Source: Haloarcula nitratireducens (lineage in GTDB: Archaea; Halobacteriota; Halobacteria; Halobacteriales; Haloarculaceae). Taken from it: 64,000 nucleotides of DNA. A program made the translations under genes and the position numbers. Below, one piece after another: positions 8,630 to 16,123 of the stretch. Position 1 is the stretch's first letter; each line of letters opens with the position of its first letter. A model generated the notes under the pieces. That model worked only from the letters and a program-made list of their open reading frames with translations. It was not told where the DNA came from and did no database searches. Location of the stretch: the NCBI RefSeq assembly GCF_019599505.1, contig NZ_RKLT01000006.1, positions 62,001 through 126,000 of the forward strand, given 5' to 3'.

Positions 8630-9865
8630 TCACTCCGGAACCACGGGCACCGAGACTTCCGTTCCGTTCTCCGTGGTCACGTTGATCGTGTACGAACCGC
8701 GGGGCTGTACCGTCCAGAGGTGACCGTTCGACCCGGTGCGGCCGACCGTCTGGCCGTTGATCTCGACCGTCCCGTCGACGGGTTCCGAGGATTCCTCTTC
8801 CACCACCGACATGACTAGGGGACCGGTCTCGTAAGACTGGTCGATAGTCACCCGGAGGCCGTCCTCGAAGGCCGTCTCGGTATCGGTCGTTCGCACGCTG
8901 TTCAGGTCGCGGTGCTGGAGTTCGTAGAAGACGTTCGTGGTCCCGCCGTCTAAGAAGAACGTCAGCTGGCCGTTGCTCGTCTGGGCGGCCAGCCGGTAGA
9001 TCCCGGTGTCACCGTAGGCGTTGACGCTGGGGAGTTGACGCTGGTAGGTCCACGGATACAGTTCCCGTCCGCGCTCGACCGCGGCCACGAGGCGATCGCC
9101 GTCGGCTTCCGCGAACGCGTCGGTTCGGTTCGACGCTCGCTGGCTTCCCAGGCGGGTCTCACGGACGTACTGGCTCCCGTCGATGGTGGCGAGCATGTAC
9201 GCGTCCGTCGAGGATTCGAGGTAGACGACGTCCGCGCCGCCGGCACCGGACATCGACTCGGTCAACTGCTCGCCGACCGGCCCCTGCAGCGTCCGTAAGT
9301 TCCCGAAGATGTTGTTCATCCGAGTCGTCATCCGGTCACTCGTCGAGTAATCCGGTGCGATCTCCGCGGTGCTCTTGACGCGGTTGAGTCGCTGCGCGAG
9401 TTCCCGCGACTCCGTATCGACCATCGAACGGGCCCGGAGGAACTCGGTCGCGGTTATCTCCCCGTTCGCGTACCGCCGGATCGCCGTCTGCTGTCTGCGG
9501 TCGAGTTCGGCTTCCTCGGTTTCGATGCTCGATAACGCCCGACGGATGTGCTGTGTGCGCTCGAACTCCGAATCGAGCCGGCCGAAGCGCGACTCGAACG
9601 CCGCGGCCTCGTGGCGCTGATGGAGCGACGTCGACCCGGCGGCGACGGCCGTGCCGACGTCGATGCCGCTCTCGTTGAACGACGAGGTCCTGACCTCGGT
9701 GTCCGGGATCGTCAGGTGGTTGGTCGTGTTCTCGATGGTGGCGACACGCGGGGCCGGGGGCGCGGCCGTCTGTTGCTGTGTCGCCGACGCGCTCCAGCCG
9801 GCGGCGGGAGCGACCGCCGCACTGACGAACAAGAGTGCGACGAGGAGGGCGGAGAGGGGTCGCAT
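8630..9865 (-). CDS. Secreted haloarchaeal surface protein of unknown function
   Basis: A protein of 411 residues starting MRPLSALLVALLFVSAAVAP, a clear Sec signal peptide with an Ala-rich cleavage region. The alternative upstream start at 9886 adds only seven residues. The mature part has a helical region (about 80-200, rich in Glu/Arg/Gln) followed by a beta-rich C-terminal section ending in an Ig-like segment (VDGTVEINGQTVGRTG). No catalytic motif or lipobox is visible. It resembles a conserved haloarchaeal family usually carried beside the divergent gene at 10020. The two starts are 154 bases apart, so they may share control. Function unknown. Confidence 0.75.
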   Translation of the reverse strand: MRPLSALLVALLFVSAAVAPAAGWSASATQQQTAAPPAPRVATIENTTNHLTIPDTEVRTSSFNESGIDVGTAVAAGSTSLHQRHEAAAFESRFGRLDSEFERTQHIRRALSSIETEEAELDRRQQTAIRRYANGEITATEFLRARSMVDTESRELAQRLNRVKSTAEIAPDYSTSDRMTTRMNNIFGNLRTLQGPVGEQLTESMSGAGGADVVYLESSTDAYMLATIDGSQYVRETRLGSQRASNRTDAFAEADGDRLVAAVERGRELYPWTYQRQLPSVNAYGDTGIYRLAAQTSNGQLTFFLDGGTTNVFYELQHRDLNSVRTTDTETAFEDGLRVTIDQSYETGPLVMSVVEEESSEPVDGTVEINGQTVGRTGSNGHLWTVQPRGSYTINVTTENGTEVSVPVVPE

Positions 9866-10019
9866 CACCACCGGATACAGTCCCACCGTACAAAAATCCC
9901 TCTATTACTGCACCTCGAACAGCCGGCTGAGAAGGCCCGAGACGTTTCAAAGGCGCGTCTGACGTTTTATAGTCGGATGGAAAGGGTTTTGCCGACGGAC
10001 TGTAGATTCTCGTGTGGAA

Positions 10020-11183
10020 ATGGTCCCGCGGGCTCCCGCTGTCTTCCTCGTCCTCCTCGTCGTGGCGTCGGTAGCGACGCCGGTCGCGGCGTCGGCGGTC
10101 GCTCCCACGCGGTCCGCACAGCAGACGACGCCGACCGAGACGCCGACGCCGGTCGCCGAGAACACGACGTTTTACGTTCAGATACAGCCCAACGGCGACG
10201 CCCGCTGGACCATCACGGATACGTACGCGCTGGAGGATCAGAACGACACGCGGGCGTTCGAATCGCTGGCCCAGGAGTACGTAGACGGTGAGACGGACAC
10301 CCGGTGGGAAGCGGCGTTCCGCGAGGCCAACGAGCGGGCGACGGCGGCGACGGGTCGGGAGATGAACCTCACCGGGATGAGCCGGGACTACGTCGTCAAC
10401 GAGCGCCGGGGAACGCTCATCCTCGAGTTCACCTGGACGGACTTCGCCACCGTCGAACGGGGGCGACTCGTCGTCGGCGACGCGTTCGAGACGCCCGAGG
10501 GAACGTGGTTCCGGAGTCTCAGTGAGAACCAGCAACTCGTCATCTCGGCCCCGGCGGGGTACGGCGTCCAGAACTCGCCGCCGCGAACGGCCGTCATCGA
10601 CGGCGAACTCCGCTTCGAGGGACCGCGGACGTTCGAACCCGACTATCTCGAGATCGTCTACACCGGCAACCCCGACCGCTCCCCGACCGACACGCCCGAA
10701 CGGCCGGCCGGACTCTTCGGCAACGTCCCCTTCTGGTTCGGGGCCGTCCTCATGCTCGTCGTCGGACTCGTCGTCGCGGTCGGCTACATCAACTGGCAGG
10801 GTAATCTCGACCTTCCGCCCGCGGGCGCGAGCGGGACGGACACCGGTGGCGGCGACGGCGGTGGCGCGGCCGGTGCCGTCGCGGGCGGAGTGGCGACCGA
10901 CGGGGCGGACGAATCGGACACCGCCGCTGCGTCCGACGACGCCGAAGACGAGGAGACCGACGTCACCCTCTTGAGCGACGAAGAGCGCGTCGAGCGACTG
11001 CTCGACCGGAACGGCGGGCGGATGAAACAGGCCCGCATCGTCAGGGAGACCGGTTGGTCGAACGCCAAGGTCTCGCAGTTGCTCTCCGCGATGGACGAGG
11101 ACGGCCGTATCGACAAGCTCCGAATCGGGCGGGAGAACCTCATCTCCTTCCCCGACGAGGACGTCACCGAGATCGACGAGTAG
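10020..11183 (+). CDS. Membrane-anchored protein with C-terminal winged-HTH domain
   Basis: A 387-residue protein with a signal peptide or signal anchor (VFLVLLVVASVATPVAASA), an extracellular beta-rich domain of about 180 residues, one membrane helix (PFWFGAVLMLVVGLVVAVGY), a Gly/Asp-rich linker, and a cytoplasmic winged helix at the C-terminus (RMKQARIVRETGWSNAKVSQ is the recognition region). This layout suggests a one-component sensor that reads the outside and acts on DNA or on a partner inside. I start at the ATG at 10020; a GTG lies two codons upstream. It is divergent from the secreted protein at 8630-9865, its likely functional neighbour. Confidence 0.8.
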   Translation: MVPRAPAVFLVLLVVASVATPVAASAVAPTRSAQQTTPTETPTPVAENTTFYVQIQPNGDARWTITDTYALEDQNDTRAFESLAQEYVDGETDTRWEAAFREANERATAATGREMNLTGMSRDYVVNERRGTLILEFTWTDFATVERGRLVVGDAFETPEGTWFRSLSENQQLVISAPAGYGVQNSPPRTAVIDGELRFEGPRTFEPDYLEIVYTGNPDRSPTDTPERPAGLFGNVPFWFGAVLMLVVGLVVAVGYINWQGNLDLPPAGASGTDTGGGDGGGAAGAVAGGVATDGADESDTAAASDDAEDEETDVTLLSDEERVERLLDRNGGRMKQARIVRETGWSNAKVSQLLSAMDEDGRIDKLRIGRENLISFPDEDVTEIDE

Positions 11184-11215
11184 GGTAAACATCCCCAGGG
11201 TGGTTTCTGGTTCGG

Positions 11216-11226
11216 AAACGTTTATT
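11216..11226 (+). promoter_or_regulatory. Putative TATA element of etfBA
   Basis: The sequence GAAACGTTTATTC combines a BRE-like purine run and a TATA-like core about 27 bases before the etfB ATG, the spacing expected of a leaderless haloarchaeal transcript. Confidence 0.5.
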
Positions 11227-11250
11227 CGCCGGCCGGCCGCAGTGCGTGGC

Positions 11251-12042
11251 ATGAAAATCCTTGTCACAGTGAAGGAGGTGGCCGTCGTCGAAGACGAGTT
11301 CGAGATAGACGGGCTGTCCATCGACGACCGGTACGTCACCGACGACCTCAACGAGTGGGACGACTACGCCGTCGAGGCGGCCGTCCGGATACGGGAGGCG
11401 GGCGAGGACGTGGAAGTCGTCGCCGTGACGATCGGCGACGCCGACACCGAAGACACCATTCGGCAGGCGCTGGCGAAGGGGGCGGACCGCGCGATACGCG
11501 TCTGGGACGACGCGCTGGCCGAGGCGGGACTGCTCGACCCCGAGACGAAGGCGCGGCTGCTCGCGGCCGTCGCCGAGGAGGAGGACCCGGACCTCGTGTT
11601 GACGGGCGTGCAGTCGGCCGACGACGGGTTCGGCGCGACCGGCGTGACGCTGGCCGAGAAGCTCGGGTTCGAGTGGGCGGCCGTCGTCAACGCCTTAGAC
11701 CTCGACCGCGAGGCCGGCGTCGCCCACGTCCACCGCGAACTGGAGGGCGGCGTCGACGAACTGACCGACGTCTCGCTCCCGGCGGTCCTGACCATCCAGA
11801 CGGGGATCAACGAACCGCGCTACGCCAGCCTTCGCGGGATCCGACAGGCCCAGAGCAAGGAACTGGCCGAGTACGACCTCGCTGACCTCGGGCTCTCGGC
11901 CGGCGACGTCGAGAGTCCGCTGGAACAGACCGCCCTCTACGAACCCGAGAGCGAGAGCGACGCGACGGTGTTCGGGGGCAGCGCCGGGGAGACGGCCGCC
12001 GAGTTAGCGGGCGTGCTCCGCGAGAAGGGGGTGGGCCAGTGA
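11251..12042 (+). CDS. etfB: Electron transfer flavoprotein beta subunit
   Basis: Beta subunit of ETF, which with EtfA binds FAD and AMP and passes electrons from dehydrogenases (for example acyl-CoA dehydrogenase) to the quinone pool. The 263-residue protein begins MKILVTVKEVA and carries the adenine-nucleotide region LTGVQSADDGFGATGVTLAE (about 118-137) and the family signature NEPRYASLRGIRQA. The ATG at 11251 lies about 27 bases after a TTTATT element, consistent with leaderless transcription. Its TGA overlaps the GTG start of etfA by three bases. Confidence 0.96.
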   Translation: MKILVTVKEVAVVEDEFEIDGLSIDDRYVTDDLNEWDDYAVEAAVRIREAGEDVEVVAVTIGDADTEDTIRQALAKGADRAIRVWDDALAEAGLLDPETKARLLAAVAEEEDPDLVLTGVQSADDGFGATGVTLAEKLGFEWAAVVNALDLDREAGVAHVHRELEGGVDELTDVSLPAVLTIQTGINEPRYASLRGIRQAQSKELAEYDLADLGLSAGDVESPLEQTALYEPESESDATVFGGSAGETAAELAGVLREKGVGQ

Positions 12043-12992
12043 CGGTTCTCACCGTCGCCGAACACCGCCGCGGCGAACTCAGAGACGCGAGCCTCGAAGC
12101 GCTGACGGCCGGGCGGGAGCTCGCCGAGGCGGCCGGCGTCGAGCTCCACACTGCGGTTATCGGCGGCGACGTCGAGGCGTTCGCCGACCGGTTGAACCGC
12201 GAGGGCGTCGAGACGATTCACACCGTCGACGAGGGCGAGGAGTTCAACCACGACGTGTACGTGCAGGCGGTGACGCAACTGGTGAACGCCGTCTCCCCCC
12301 AGTTCCTGCTCGTGCCCAACACCGTCAACGGACTCGACTACGCGCCCGCCGTTGCCAGCCGACTCGACCGACCGCTGGTGACCGACGCGGTCGACCTCGA
12401 ATACGACGGCGAACTCACGGCGACGCGGGAGCTGTACGGCTCGAAAGTCGAGACGACGATCGACGTCCACAGCGAGACGCCCGCAGTGACCGTCCGCCCC
12501 GCCGAATGGCCGGCCGCGGAGGGGACCGGCGACGCCGCCGTCGAGGCTTTCGACGTCGAAATCGACGAGTCGGCCGTCCGCTCGACGGTCACCGGATTCG
12601 AGGAAGTGAGCGGCGGCGACGTCGACATCAGCGACGCGGACGTGCTGGTCTCGGTGGGCCGCGGCATCGAAGAGGAGGAGAATCTCGACATGATTCACGA
12701 CCTCGCCGAGGCGCTCGACGCGACGGTCTCCGCTTCCCGGCCCATCATCGACAGCGGCTGGCTGGAGAAGAACAGACAGGTCGGCCAGTCGGGCAAAGTC
12801 GTCACGCCCGACGTCTACATCGCCATCGGCATCTCCGGCGCGGTCCAGCACGTCGCCGGGATGAAGGGCAGCGACACCATCGTCGCCATCAACTCCGACC
12901 CCAACGCCCCCATCTTCGACATCGCCGACTACGGCATCGTCGACGACCTCTTCGAGGTAGTGCCCGCGCTCATTGAGGAGTTCGAGGGGTAG
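12039..12992 (+). CDS. etfA: Electron transfer flavoprotein alpha subunit
   Basis: Alpha subunit of ETF (317 residues, GTG start overlapping the etfB stop). The C-terminal FAD domain is intact: [26 protein letters not shown] and GISGAVQH are the characteristic FAD-contacting blocks, followed by [15 protein letters not shown]. The protein ends [19 protein letters not shown]. The last 20 codons, including stop, are repeated once more at 13101-13160 with five synonymous changes. No iron-sulfur or FixX partner is adjacent. Confidence 0.96.
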   Translation: MTVLTVAEHRRGELRDASLEALTAGRELAEAAGVELHTAVIGGDVEAFADRLNREGVETIHTVDEGEEFNHDVYVQAVTQLVNAVSPQFLLVPNTVNGLDYAPAVASRLDRPLVTDAVDLEYDGELTATRELYGSKVETTIDVHSETPAVTVRPAEWPAAEGTGDAAVEAFDVEIDESAVRSTVTGFEEVSGGDVDISDADVLVSVGRGIEEEENLDMIHDLAEALDATVSASRPIIDSGWLEKNRQVGQSGKVVTPDVYIAIGISGAVQHVAGMKGSDTIVAINSDPNAPIFDIADYGIVDDLFEVVPALIEEFEG

Positions 12993-13029
12993 ACAAAAGG
13001 TTCGTTCTCCGGACCGAGCGAAGCGAGGT

Positions 13030-13098
13030 CCGGCCTTTTTCGCCCACGTTTTTCCGCGAGCGGTCAGCGACGCTGACCCGAGTGGGAAAAAGGTGGTA
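13030..13098. repeat. Long hairpin, copy 1 of a two-copy repeat
   Basis: Arms CCACGTTTTTCC (13044-13055) and GGAAAAAGGTGG (13085-13096) pair at 11 of 12 positions. Inside is a perfect 7-bp hairpin GGTCAGC/GCTGACC with loop GAC (13062-13078). The leading 25 bases, 13030-13054, recur exactly at 13383-13407. Confidence 0.7.
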
Positions 13099-13100
13099 CT

Positions 13101-13160
13101 GGCATTGTCGACGACCTCTTCGAAGTCGTCCCCGCGCTCATTGAGGAGTTCGAGGGATAG
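13101..13160 (+). pseudogene. Duplicated 3' end of etfA (20 codons including stop)
   Basis: Sixty bases that match 12933-12992 at 55 positions. All five differences are synonymous third-position changes (ATC/ATT, GAG/GAA, GTA/GTC, GTG/GTC, GGG/GGA), so the encoded end [19 protein letters not shown] and the stop codon are identical. No start codon or upstream etfA sequence precedes it; the match stops abruptly at 13101. It cannot make a functional protein by itself. Confidence 0.85.
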
Positions 13161-13215
13161 CGATAGCGTGGCCGAGCGCGCGATGAAACGCGCTCCGCCG
13201 TCAGAGCGAAGTCGT

Positions 13216-13386
13216 CCGAAAGAGCGCACAGCGCTCTTTCGGGATCACGAGAGAGCTTCGCTCTCTCGAACGACTCTGACGAACCTTCGTTCGCGCCGCT
13301 CACGAAGACGGGGAAGGGCAGGCTTGCCCGAGAAGCATACCGCGCCGGAGGCGCGGTTTCCCCGGAATCGCCGACGGCGATTCCGG
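13216..13386. repeat. Cluster of four perfect three-base-loop hairpins
   Basis: Four perfect inverted repeats, each with a loop of exactly three bases: 12-bp stem at 13216-13242 (loop ACA), 9-bp stem at 13248-13268 (loop TTC), 8-bp stem at 13339-13357 (loop GGA), and 11-bp stem at 13362-13386 (loop GAC). The stems differ in sequence from one another, so they are not copies of one element, but the geometry is the same. Confidence 0.75.
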
Positions 13387-13465
13387 CCTTTTTCGCCCAC
13401 GTTTTTCGAGGAGCGGTTCGAGCGCGCCGGCGGCGCGACTCGAACCCGACGACGAAAAAGGTGGG
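13383..13465. repeat. Long hairpin, copy 2 of a two-copy repeat
   Basis: Arms CCCACGTTTTTCG (13396-13408) and CGAAAAAGGTGGG (13453-13465) pair at 12 of 13 positions. The inner hairpin (13415-13446) has a 14-bp stem interrupted by one bulged A, with loop GGC. The leading 25 bases are identical to 13030-13054. Confidence 0.7.
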
Positions 13466-13504
13466 TCGTCAGGTACTTTGTGTCCTGGTCCTCAAAGGCG
13501 AACG

Positions 13505-14347
13505 ATGGAGCATCTGGAGCGGCGTCGTGACCGCGTCGAGGAGCGACTGGAGACGGTCCTCGACGCGGTCGAACCCGAGCAGTTGGCAGACGAGGTCCGA
13601 CACGTCGCGCTCTCGGGGGGTAAACGCGTGCGGCCGACGGTCACGGTGCTGGTCTGCGAGGCGCTGGGCGGGGAACCGGACGACGCGCTGGATTTCGGCG
13701 TCGGGATCGAGCTGGTCCACAACGCGTCGCTGGTCATCGACGACATCATCGACGAGTCGGAGGTGCGCCGCGGGACGCCGGCGGCGTGGACGGCGTTCGG
13801 TCACGGACCCGCGATCATCGCCTCCGACGGCCTGTTGGGGGAGGCGTTCGCGCTGTTCTCGGCGGACGAGCGGGCGATGCAGACGGTTTCCGAGGCGATG
13901 GTCGAACTCGGCGAGGGCGAGGCGACGGAACTGGTCGCCCAGCCGACCAACGAGCGGGAGTACATGGAACTCGCTCGCCGGAAGACCGGGGCGCTGTTCC
14001 GGGCGGCCGCCGAACTGGGCGCGATCGCCGCCGACGCGGACGGTTACACCGTCGAGGCGATGGGCGAGTACGCGGAGCGGGTCGGCGTGGCGTTCCAGAT
14101 GCGCGACGACGTGCTGGACGCGACGGCCGACGCCGAAACGCTGGGCAAGCCGACGGGTCACGACGCCGAGATGGAACGCCCCTCCCTGGTCGAGGTGACC
14201 GAGATGACCGCCGAGGAGGCCAACGAGCGAGCGCGTGCGGAATCGGACGCCGCGCTGGAGGCCTTAGAGACGACGAACGCGCCGGATTCGCAGTCGATGG
14301 AGTACCTGCGGGACCTCGCGGAGTTCGTCGTCGTGCGCGAACGGTAG
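13505..14347 (+). CDS. Polyprenyl synthetase (short-chain isoprenyl diphosphate synthase)
   Basis: Trans-prenyltransferase of 280 residues that condenses IPP with allylic diphosphates to make precursors for archaeal lipids or quinone side chains. It has GKRVRPTVTVLVCEA (about 39-53), the first Asp-rich motif VIDDIIDES with Asp79, Asp80 and Asp83, and the second Asp-rich motif MRDDVLDATAD with Asp201, Asp202 and Asp205. It is shorter than the common 330-350-residue geranylgeranyl synthases, lacking part of the C-terminal region, so product chain length is uncertain. I start at the ATG at 13505, since upstream codons run into the hairpin region. The next gene follows after 33 bases. Confidence 0.85.
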   Translation: MEHLERRRDRVEERLETVLDAVEPEQLADEVRHVALSGGKRVRPTVTVLVCEALGGEPDDALDFGVGIELVHNASLVIDDIIDESEVRRGTPAAWTAFGHGPAIIASDGLLGEAFALFSADERAMQTVSEAMVELGEGEATELVAQPTNEREYMELARRKTGALFRAAAELGAIAADADGYTVEAMGEYAERVGVAFQMRDDVLDATADAETLGKPTGHDAEMERPSLVEVTEMTAEEANERARAESDAALEALETTNAPDSQSMEYLRDLAEFVVVRER

Positions 14348-14380
14348 GGCTTTTGGCCGCCGCTGGCGAAGCCGCGGGCA

Positions 14381-14944
14381 ATGACTGTTATCGGAATCGT
14401 CGGGCTCCCCGGCAGCGGCAAGAGCGAGGCGGCCAACGTCGCCGCCGACATGGGGGTGCCGGTCGTGACGATGGGCGACGTCATCCGCCAGGAGTGCCGC
14501 GACCGGGGGCTGGACCCCGCGAGCGACCACGGGCGGATCGCACAGGCGCTGCGCGAGGAGAACGGCCCGGGTGCCATCGCCGAGCGGTCGCTGCCGCTCA
14601 TCGAGGACGAACTGGCCGAGAGCGACACCGTCCTCGTCGACGGCATCCGCTCGGACGTGGAGGTCGAGGCGTTCCGCGAGGCCTTCGGCGAGTCGTTCCT
14701 CTTGATAGAGGTCGATGCGCCGTTCGAGTTGCGCGCCGAGCGACTGGACCTGCGTGGGCGCGACGACATGAACGACGAGAGCGGCGAATCGCTCACCGAC
14801 AGAGACGAGCGCGAACTCGGCTTCGGGATGGGGGAGGCCATCGAGATGGCCGACGTGACCATCGAGAACACGGAGACGCTCGCGGCCTTCCAGCGGAAGG
14901 TTCGCACGCTGCTCCGGGAGGGCGCGGAGGAGATCGAACGATGA
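14381..14944 (+). CDS. UPF0200 family P-loop kinase-like protein
   Basis: A 187-residue nucleotide-binding protein of the archaeal UPF0200 family, related to dephospho-CoA kinases and adenylate kinases. The Walker A motif GLPGSGKS is at residues 8-15 and the segment VVTMGDVIRQECRDRGL resembles a substrate-binding LID start. Substrate is not established in the family as far as I know. It overlaps the next gene by four bases (ATGA), a conserved pairing of UPF0200 with UPF0201. Confidence 0.9.
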   Translation: MTVIGIVGLPGSGKSEAANVAADMGVPVVTMGDVIRQECRDRGLDPASDHGRIAQALREENGPGAIAERSLPLIEDELAESDTVLVDGIRSDVEVEAFREAFGESFLLIEVDAPFELRAERLDLRGRDDMNDESGESLTDRDERELGFGMGEAIEMADVTIENTETLAAFQRKVRTLLREGAEEIER

Positions 14945-15357
14945 GCGTCGTCTACAGCGTCGACGTGGCGATCACGGCCCCGGTCAACGACACCGAGGTC
15001 ACCGACCGGGTCGCCGACGCCGTCCGGAACCTCTTCCCGGAAGCCGAACCCACTCACCGCGAAGACGGACTCGTCGCCGAGGTCCACACGCTGGAGGGCT
15101 TCTCCGAGAAGCTCCATCAGGCGGAGATCCTCGACACCGCCCGCTCTGTCTTCTTCGACAACCTCTCGGGGGATACCTTCGCGTTCGACCTGAAGAAGCA
15201 GGCGGCCTTCGAGGGGCGAGTCAACTTCGCCGTCGGCGAGCCCTCCGAACTGGGGGACATCCACGTCGAGGTGACCGTGCGCGAACCGGACGCCGAGTCG
15301 TACATCGACGCCGTCGCGCCGCCGACCCAGGACGGCAAGCCGGTCGATCCGGAATGA
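14941..15357 (+). CDS. UPF0201 family RNA-binding-like protein
   Basis: A 138-residue protein of the archaeal UPF0201 family, beginning MSVVYSVDVAITAPVNDTEV. Family structures show an RNA-binding-like alpha/beta fold related to ribosomal protein L5-like domains; a role in RNA binding is inferred. It overlaps both neighbours by four bases, so UPF0200, UPF0201 and the HAD gene are translated as a coupled set. Confidence 0.85.
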   Translation: MSVVYSVDVAITAPVNDTEVTDRVADAVRNLFPEAEPTHREDGLVAEVHTLEGFSEKLHQAEILDTARSVFFDNLSGDTFAFDLKKQAAFEGRVNFAVGEPSELGDIHVEVTVREPDAESYIDAVAPPTQDGKPVDPE

Positions 15358-15980
15358 CGACGGCGCTGTGTTTCGACCTCGACGGGACGCTCGTTCACCG
15401 GACTGAATCCCACGAGACGGTCACGCGGGCGACGCTCGACGCCCACGGCTTCGACGCGACCGACGCCCTCGTGAAGACGGCCGAGGAGACGTTTCGCGCG
15501 GCCCAGCGCGATCTCGAACCGAACCCGTTCGAGCGGTCGATGCGAGCCGTCCTCGACGAGACCGGCGAAGACGGCGACCCCGAGGCGATGGTCGAGGCGC
15601 TCCGTGAACGGGCGTACGCGACGACCGAGGTACCCGACGCGGCCCGCGAGTCCCTCTCGGCGCTCGGCGAAGACGACGCCCTCGGCGTGGTAACGAACGG
15701 CACGCGGGAGTGGCAGGTCGGCAAACTCGAACACCACGGCCTGCTCGACCACTTCGACGCCGTCGTCACCTCCTACGAGGCCGGCGCGCACAAGCCCGAC
15801 TCCGCGCCGTTCGACCTGCTCCGCGAACGGCTCTCCGCCGACGAGTACGTCATGGTCGGCGACGACTACGAGGCCGACGTCGAGGGCGCGCGAGCGGCGG
15901 GGTTCGTCTCGATTCACTACGAGGACGGTGACGACGGAAACGGGCCGGACCTGTGGGCCACCATCGACGCGCTGCTGTAG
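15354..15980 (+). CDS. HAD-superfamily hydrolase
   Basis: A 208-residue HAD phosphatase. Motif I FDLDGTLV contains the nucleophile Asp8 and acid/base Asp10, VVTNGTREWQVGKL holds motif II, AHKPDSAPF the motif III lysine, and GDDYEADVEGARAAGF motif IV. The helical cap (about 15-95) places it with subclass I phosphatases such as phosphoglycolate phosphatase or pyrophosphatase-like enzymes; substrate unknown. It is the last gene of the run starting at 13505. Confidence 0.88.
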   Translation: MTTALCFDLDGTLVHRTESHETVTRATLDAHGFDATDALVKTAEETFRAAQRDLEPNPFERSMRAVLDETGEDGDPEAMVEALRERAYATTEVPDAARESLSALGEDDALGVVTNGTREWQVGKLEHHGLLDHFDAVVTSYEAGAHKPDSAPFDLLRERLSADEYVMVGDDYEADVEGARAAGFVSIHYEDGDDGNGPDLWATIDALL

Positions 15981-16123
15981 CGCGTTGAGTCCGTCTCGCT
16001 GTAGGGTTTCGACCACTAGATGTCGGAAGCCTGCCTTTCAGTCCTGCCGTAGTCGGCCGACCAACAGGCCGCGGGGCGGGGCTTTCCGACTCTCGGAGTC
16101 TCTTTTCGATACGAATACAGCAG
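15981..16123. other. Spacer between convergent genes
   Basis: This 143-base spacer lies between the converging HAD and oxidoreductase genes. A TCTTTTCG run at about 16101-16108 could end plus-strand transcription. No open frame of interest. Confidence 0.4.

Larger units (their letters stand above)
12993..13504. other. 512-base intergenic region rich in hairpins
   Basis: Between etfA and the polyprenyl synthase there is no plausible intact gene. The region contains two long hairpins with shared arms (13044-13096 and 13396-13465), a silent second copy of the etfA tail (13101-13160), and at least five further perfect short hairpins with three-base loops. Open frames running through it have poor coding character. 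The promoter for the polyprenyl synthase must lie in the last 40 bases. Confidence 0.7.

Noticed and set aside
9336..11351. Long minus-strand open frame over the divergent surface-protein pair
   Set aside because: Arg/Asp-rich, low-complexity composition typical of shadow frames opposite high-GC genes; lies antisense to the confident HTH-protein gene.
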